DNA of 64,000 bases, taken from contig NC_064035.1 in assembly GCF_932526225.1 (NCBI RefSeq), positions 15,486,469 to 15,550,468 on the forward strand, given 5' to 3'. Source of the DNA: Nematostella vectensis (taxonomy: Eukaryota; Cnidaria; Anthozoa; Actiniaria; Edwardsiidae). A model generated the notes under the pieces. It worked only from the letters and a program-made list of their open reading frames with translations. It searched no databases and was not told the DNA's origin. The translations under genes and the position numbers were made by a program. Positions 58,701-64,000 of this stretch are shown piece after piece (position 1 is the first letter of the stretch; the number at the start of each line of letters is the position of its first letter).

Positions 58701-60518
58701 ATTGTGCGTTTGTTGAGATTTTTGGAAAATGAAACAGAAAAGAGCTTACCATCACCGGAGAAGATTCAATTGAAAAGGGAAACAAGAAAAACAGTCGGAT
58801 TTTGTTAGAAAAAAGCGCGCGAAGCGATTGATGGAATCACCGGAATCGTGACGCCGAGTGTTTCCCTAATGCACGCAAAACTTGGATATCTGATTTATCT
58901 GCCAAAAGTATGCTAAACCGCACAAGAGCTTTAACATCAAACGGGTGCAGATACGAACAAAGAAACGGATATTTGACAAATTTGACGAGAAAAACGAAAC
59001 AGCAAAGTTTTGAGCTAGAGGTAGGCCCTTTCGAGCTTTTCAACAAAAATCGAATTCGTTTAGCGTTGAATCCACATGAAGTCACGCACAGCAAAGCAGC
59101 GTGAAAACCCTTTGGTTACAAGCAACAAACTTATTCAAACCACTATAGCCCGCTGTTCAGATCTTTTAAAGCGAAATGGAGAGCGGCAGGGCAAAGATGT
59201 GCGACCCCACACACTGTTACTACCTCCAAACCCAAGCCTTGCCCCTTACTGGTTTCCAACGGAACACTGGAATCATCCGTTTAAAATAATAACTAACAAC
59301 AAAGATTAAAATTATGGAAGCTGCACACAAACCATTACATTTTTTCTCACTCTATTCCGGGTGGCTCGTGGACTTCGCGAGAGTAATTTGTTTAGTGAGT
59401 AGAAAGTAGGCGATTACAATCGGCGATGGATTGTTGTGAAGCGAGAATGGGTAGTATACATTTGCAAGTCAATTATGTGCCGCTAACATAGGTCTTCGAG
59501 CTCACGCGAAAACATGGTGTTTCTAAGCCTAATCTTGCGTCCGCACTGTGTAATGACAAAGCTATAATGTGTATGAGAATAAGCGAAAGCCTGTAAAAGT
59601 CTCCAGGTCGCGCAGTATTTCCTGCTATGAGCGTGACTGTGACAATGTGTAAATCGAAATTGAATCACAGAAAAATGGCTTCGAGCGCAAGTCAGCTGAA
59701 AAGAACGAGAGTCCATATAATAGGAAACCATTGCAGTGCTGTAAACTTGGGTAGCCAAAATATATGCGTGCGCGTTGTGTCGTAAACGTAAAGCCTAAGA
59801 CAAGGCACCGCAACCACTATGCACTAATGTTTTCTGCGCACAAAAGATCACAACAACAAAAGGATTCAAAGCCATATGAAGCGATGAATTGCGAAAATAG
59901 CCAGGATGTGTCGATCGAATTGCATGTAGAGATATTAAAAAAAAACTCAATACTTAATATCAATGCTGTGGGGTTTTGATTCCCTTCGCTAGACCTAATG
60001 TTTACACGAGTCATCGAAAACGCGGGAATGTAAGGAATTCGTGAGAACAACAAACGCCAACATGCGAAGGTACTCCCGATTCACTGCATTCGGAGTTTAT
60101 TATTAATGAGCAACAACAAATGGTGATCGTGTTGTTATACTCTATCTACTGTTGTGTTCAGGTCCGGAAGAAATGAGCGCCGCCAACGGAGGGCAAAGAT
60201 TTGGAGTCCTTGCTAACAAATGGCAGTGTTCTCCGATACTGCATCGTGTTACAACAGTAAAGCGTTGAGAGAACTACTCGAACATCGACATACCTTTTTA
60301 TCCTCTTGGCCATTTCTCATTTTGTCGCCAGAGGCTTCAGTTGGCGTATCTACAGCGTTACTACCGCCATCTGGAGTAGAATTTCCTCGATTAGTACTAG
60401 AGCTAGGGTCTTCTTCGGTCTTACTATTTCCTCCAGTACCCCTCTCCACAGGCTTGGTTCCCGCAGCAGATCCATCTGTTGTCATAGTGGAGTGAGAAGG
60501 ACTAAACGATTCGTTCAT
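49750..60518 (-). CDS. RBMS-family RNA-binding protein with two RRMs
   Basis: Sixteen minus-strand exons join in phase: 60518-60294, 58418-58359, 57088-56924, 56628-56456, 56109-56051, 55968-55877, 55762-55700, 55599-55505, 55435-55374, 55111-55049, 54962-54884, 54261-54201, 54114-54076, 53674-53609, 50547-50329, 49917-49750, giving 562 residues. RRM1 (about 186-257) has TNLYIRGL and KGYGFVDF; RRM2 (about 265-330) has TNLYIQNL and KGVGFARM. The inter-RRM linker QAQMAKQQEQDP and the post-RRM2 [11 protein letters not shown] are diagnostic of RBMS1/2/3 and insect Shep/Alan Shepard, single-stranded nucleic-acid and AU-rich 3' UTR binding proteins. The N-terminus is a low-complexity Ser/Thr/Gly-rich region followed by an aromatic, Pro/Ala-rich stretch; the C-terminus is Gln-rich. 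Human RBMS proteins have about 400 residues, so this one is extended at both ends. The start is the first ATG after an in-frame TGA. Confidence 0.95.
50050..50345 (-). repeat. Degenerate tandem array built from the 3' end of RBMS exon 15
   Basis: Read on the minus strand, the exon tail CAAGGCTACATCACAATGGAG|GTACTGAACTAG (donor 50329/50328) is followed by a copy, ATAAGGCTACATCATGATGGAGGTACTAAACTAG (about 50275-50240), then by three shorter copies with AAGGCTTCAGAGG and GTTGTTAGAATGTGGC (about 50200-50060). The second copy keeps an intact GAG|GTACTA donor; the later ones have lost the ATG GAG GTAC core. Confidence 0.85.
50856..51781 (+). pseudogene. Nested three-exon gene of unknown family, apparently with a one-base frameshift
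   Basis: It lies on the opposite strand inside RBMS intron 14. Exon borders are clean: 50856-51038 (donor CA|GTAAGT), 51117-51208 and 51498-51781, joined in phase. The ATG at 50856 opens [20 protein letters not shown] but this frame stops at 50958, while the frame that continues into exon 2 ([16 protein letters not shown], then [11 protein letters not shown]) is one base off; dropping one G of the AAAAGG near 50949 would reconcile them. Exon 2 encodes [10 protein letters not shown]; exon 3 encodes [31 protein letters not shown] and [15 protein letters not shown] and ends in TIDH. The pattern resembles multi-copy uncharacterised animal proteins that I cannot name. Decayed copy, sequencing error or unusual splicing are all possible. 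Confidence 0.6.
53701..53866. repeat. 83-bp tandem duplication in RBMS intron 13
   Basis: CACCTAAATATTTGGAAACT begins copies at 53701 and 53784; they differ by about three bases. The first copy begins only 26 bp upstream (in gene sense) of the acceptor of exon 53674-53609, so it contributes to the region where the branch point should lie. No exon sequence is included. Confidence 0.92.
58750..58870 (-). other. Possible alternative first exon of the RBMS gene
   Basis: On the minus strand the sequence CTCCGGTGATG|GTAAGC ends in an ATG (58752-58750) placed exactly at a consensus donor. Splicing to exon 58418-58359 would give [13 protein letters not shown] in phase 0, a shorter isoform lacking the 75-residue low-complexity N-terminus. 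This is inference from the splice and phase match only; the upstream limit is a guess. Confidence 0.35.
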
Positions 60519-63500
60519 TCTACGGTTTCTCGCCGCTTTAGTGACCGTCACGGGAAGATTGCGTGTTCTTCATACCACGAACACGAGCCCTGTGAAATAA
60601 TCAAATCGAATTTAGCGCGAGTTCAGCAGAGTTAACACCGGAGCGCGCGCGGCTAGCTTCTAATCACACACAACATGAGCAAAGATCGAGTACTTCGAAC
60701 CGTCAACAGCACGCGAGAAACAGAGGCGGGGGCTGCAGGCAAAGTCCCAACACAACAAAAGTACCACATCACTGAAGTTGGCATTAACCTTGGAAGTACT
60801 GTACCGACATCAAGGGGCTCGACACAGGGAGACAACGAACGTAAACAAATCACACGTGGTGGTAGGGAAGGTTAGAGATTCGTGGTGTTCTACTTCTGCG
60901 AGAACAACAAAGCGGTGTTCTCTCAATAAAGTGTCGTTTTTCCGAAGTGCCTCGCACCAGGGACAAATAACGTATCGCAAGCCAGCCCATCACTGACATC
61001 TTACCCGAATTCTGCAGTGCTCTGCCAAGCGAGGCTCACGAACATGAACGATCAAGGCTCAGAGAATGCTTTACCTTTCTACTTCAATACACGCAATCTT
61101 ACGGCTGTAATCTAGAATTCCATGAAATTACTATATCTTCAAACTACAAGACACGTGATAAGATTTGGACCAATCAGTATACTGGCGGGAATAAGCACTA
61201 GCGTTTGCTGTTAATCACTAGGCATTATCGCCCAATAGTCGGTGCACAGCGCCAGAAAGTGTCCTCGCGCAAGGTGTATTTGAATTACAAGACAATCAGC
61301 CGACCACCTCTACTCACAAGGATATGCGAGGTGTGAAAAAGACGATTTCCCGCGCTAGCGTGTTCCCGCTTGTTGTTCAAAATGCTCCTACTGCTCGCTA
61401 TTGTATTCGAGCCGTCGTCTGTCAATTGTGGGTCATGTATGACATGGTTCTGACCAATAGGAGTGCATCGGTGCAGTGTTTATCCTCTCGTGTTTCGTAT
61501 AATGAGAAGCAGAGGAAATGTTTCGTTCGAGCTGTTCGACAGGTCAGGTCATTCGAGCAAGGCACGAAGCAGAGTTAAAACTAGTACTACACATTTTACA
61601 CATTTCTTTACTGGTAAAAACACAGTTATATTGACAGAAAAGTAAAGCGGCGTTGGTTGATTTTAGATATTTCTAGATGTGGTTTATAGCAAATCTAAAT
61701 TCAGTAACGATTTTTTTCTTTTTTTTTTTTCTCGCAATTTAAAATTTTGGAATCCTGGAATGACCTGATGATTTGTCGCAGTCTCACAGTAACAGATAAA
61801 AGCCGACAAAAGACTTGCAAAAGGCCATTTTGTATCAATAATTGATGTGCTTTGCATTCACTTAGCTCGGAGCAATTTACCCGAGCTGGTACCAGAAATA
61901 CAACGATGAACTGACAGTGAAGAAAAGAAGAAAAGACGGGAGACTTCTCTGACTTACGAGAGTAAAGCTCTTTTAGTAGTTTTAATAAACTTTACCTCCT
62001 AATAGAACATTATATTTTCTAGTAAATGAAATGGGCTTAAGTAATCGGAGTGCGGTCGACTTTGTGAACGAAATCAAGAGTCGGTAATTAAACATCTAAT
62101 TGATCATGACTGGATATTATTTCAAGGGTAACAATAAATTTTCAAAGCTTTGACAATAAACAAGAAAAGCACAACAAACCTAATAACTAGAAAAATATTA
62201 TATCTAAATATATATAAAATGTGAATACAAACTGACTTGAAAACTTTTTTATGTAATTTATATTTAGCTCACGTTATTTTTATTTGTAGTTTCGTGCAAT
62301 GCAAAAAAAAGCGAAAAAAAAATGAAGCACAAATAATAAACCATATCGCAGTGTGTGTGTCTCTCAACAACTCCGGACGACATCGCACTTCCCTGCAAAA
62401 ATTAATGAAAACTAATAACACAAGATTAAGAGTTTTATAACTATAATGGGTTATTAAAGGATGATCAAGTGTAAAAACATTAAATTTAAAAATTTTAAAA
62501 ATAGTGATGTGGACAAAACGACTACAAACGAGCAAATATCACTCTGCATGCAAGCAACAGTTGTTGTCATGATCCGGTTATTTCCCCTAGTGTCTGAGGT
62601 TTATAATCGGATATACAATATTTTACAAGAAGTTCACAGCACAGGTGCTTTTGTCATAGGCGTTCGGATTTAACAACAACAGACAGCTTTTGATTACTCG
62701 ATAATTAGTTCTGTCTAACTGCAAAGCGCTGGGACTTCGCTATCGTTATACTGTTCAAACAAGTCATGAAATGTTATAACGGATTTAGCCAGAGATCCAA
62801 AAATCGCAAAATCTGGACAAATATGGGGTTCAGCACCACGTTTCCTCGCTCTTCATAACACTTTGCATAGCAAAAACCACAGCGATACCTGAAAATAGCT
62901 TTCACAACGCAATGCACAATACAATAAAGTGAAAATCAATTATCTCATTGTTGCCTTAATATATTCGTGTTTGCCTTTTTGAATACATTACGCTGGAGTG
63001 AACCATATGAATTGGTGTAGTTTTCCGGTAAAACAAAACATAAGCTATTATTTGAAAAATGTGAGATTTGAATTGAGCTTTGTTGCGCGAGAATATTTGA
63101 TGGGGCATCAACCAGAGACTTTACGTGTGATTTTTTCTCTCAAATAGATCAATTTTTGTTAATAAGTGCATTGCAAACGAAGCCATCCATGCATCGTCAC
63201 TATAGTGTTACTATCACAGGAAGAGAGTAGTATTGTGGAAATATACGTTTTAAAAACTTGATAAAGTCCATAAACTAATTCCAGATATAGGCATGTATTA
63301 CTAACAGAGATCCATTTACAGTATAACCAATTGGGTAATCGGTGGTGAGAAAGTTCGAAAGTTTTGTCGTCGATTCATCGTAAAAAAAGACGTCTTGCTA
63401 TGGAAGAAAAATAGCATCGCGTATCTATGCAGTTTGTAGAAAAATTCATTAAATCTCAACCGTAATGTAGCTTGACATCAACAGCTACTCTAATAAATAT

Positions 63501-63660
63501 TTCCTTGTAAAATAGTTGATTCATTCCAATTGCAGAATACGAAATTGGTTCAGGCTGTCGTGTATTAAGGACAGACTTGAATAAAACTGCCGGACCGATA
63601 GTCATGCAGATCATAGCCATGCAAAAACAAGCAACTAGTAGTAGGTAATTAAATTTCCCG
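60519..63660. other. Upstream region of the RBMS gene without a supported gene
   Basis: It should hold the RBMS promoter and 5' UTR. Short open frames at 60675-60875 and 61324-61578 on the + strand match nothing recognisable. Otherwise AT-rich. Confidence 0.5.
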
Positions 63661-63677
63661 TGTTTGAATATTGCAGT

Positions 63678-64000
63678 GTTTAGATGTTACTGAAGGATTT
63701 AGCAGCAAGACTACTGTCACGCTTGGTGGTAACGAGGCGGAAGACTATTTGGCTATTGACTGCTAAAACAGGTACATGATTCGCGTGTCTATTCGAGTTA
63801 ATGGTGTAGAGGGGCAGCAGCGACAAGACATGAGAAGTGGATGCGACGAGGAAGTGTTCGTGCCGCTCTGTACCGCTTACGGCTCAACACAGCCAGACTG
63901 GCGCGTTAGAATCACGGCGTTCTGGCGGGGCATGCAGCCAAGAGAACTGGTAGAGGAGGGCGCACAAAAGGATCCAAACTTGAAAGGAATCCCACCATGA
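63678..64000 (+). CDS. Possible unrecognised exon(s) at the window end
   Basis: After an acceptor-like ATTGCAG at about 63677 an open frame reads CLDVTEGFSSKTTVTLGG and ends at TAA after AIDC. Just downstream, after AAAACAG at 63772, a second frame of about 75 codons (MIRVSIRVNGVEG, then YGSTQPDWRVRITAFWRG) ends with TGA at 63998-64000. The sharp rise in GC content of the second segment suggests real coding sequence or a decayed element. I do not recognise either. Confidence 0.3.

Noticed and set aside
60675-60875. Plus-strand 66-codon frame near the RBMS start
   Set aside because: It overlaps the presumed antisense RBMS 5' region, with no similarity or splice context.

Overview
The window looks like nuclear DNA of an intron-rich, non-vertebrate animal. 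An anthozoan cnidarian is my best guess, an inference from compact GT-AG introns, high family conservation, AT-rich spacers, and CR1/L2-type LINE remains. There are no operons, tRNAs, rRNAs, CRISPR arrays or prokaryotic signals. I rebuilt gene models by hand from splice sites, checking that every exon joins in phase.

Layout. (1) 1845-19496, + strand: TFIP11 (TFP11/Ntr1-type G-patch splicing factor), 26 exons; the N-terminal about 100 residues are not found. (2) 20405-21394, - strand: a two-exon, single-pass membrane protein I do not recognise. (3) 22831-28222, - strand: UBE2Z, the UBA6-dependent E2, complete in 7 exons. (4) 28223-38220: about 10 kb with no supported gene. (5) 38569-43908, + strand: a synaptotagmin-like tandem-C2 protein, 6 exons, with a proline-rich insertion in C2A. 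(6) 43909-49749: no supported gene, small foldback elements. (7) 49750-60518, - strand: an RBMS-family RNA-binding protein with two RRMs, 16 exons, carrying a nested opposite-strand gene or pseudogene at 50856-51781. (8) 60519-64000: RBMS upstream region and a possible unrecognised exon at the very end. The genes have no evident joint pathway; TFIP11 and RBMS both act on RNA, UBE2Z on protein modification, the C2 protein on membranes.

The most striking signal is repeated structure at exon ends. At least four tandem arrays have units that contain a copy of an adjacent exon terminus: TFIP11 exon 23 (57-bp unit, about 14 copies), the TFIP11 stop-codon region (83-bp unit), exon 4 of the C2 gene (54-bp unit), and RBMS exon 15 (4-5 degenerate copies). 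A fifth array (about 35-bp unit) repeats the sequence around the likely splice acceptor before the C2 gene start codon. The first unit of a huge 5.1-kb, about 75-copy array in TFIP11 intron 21 also resembles the exon 21/intron junction. A second clear observation is a 1146-bp non-autonomous inverted-repeat element inside one copy of a 124-bp tandem duplication, with the unoccupied site preserved in the neighbouring copy.
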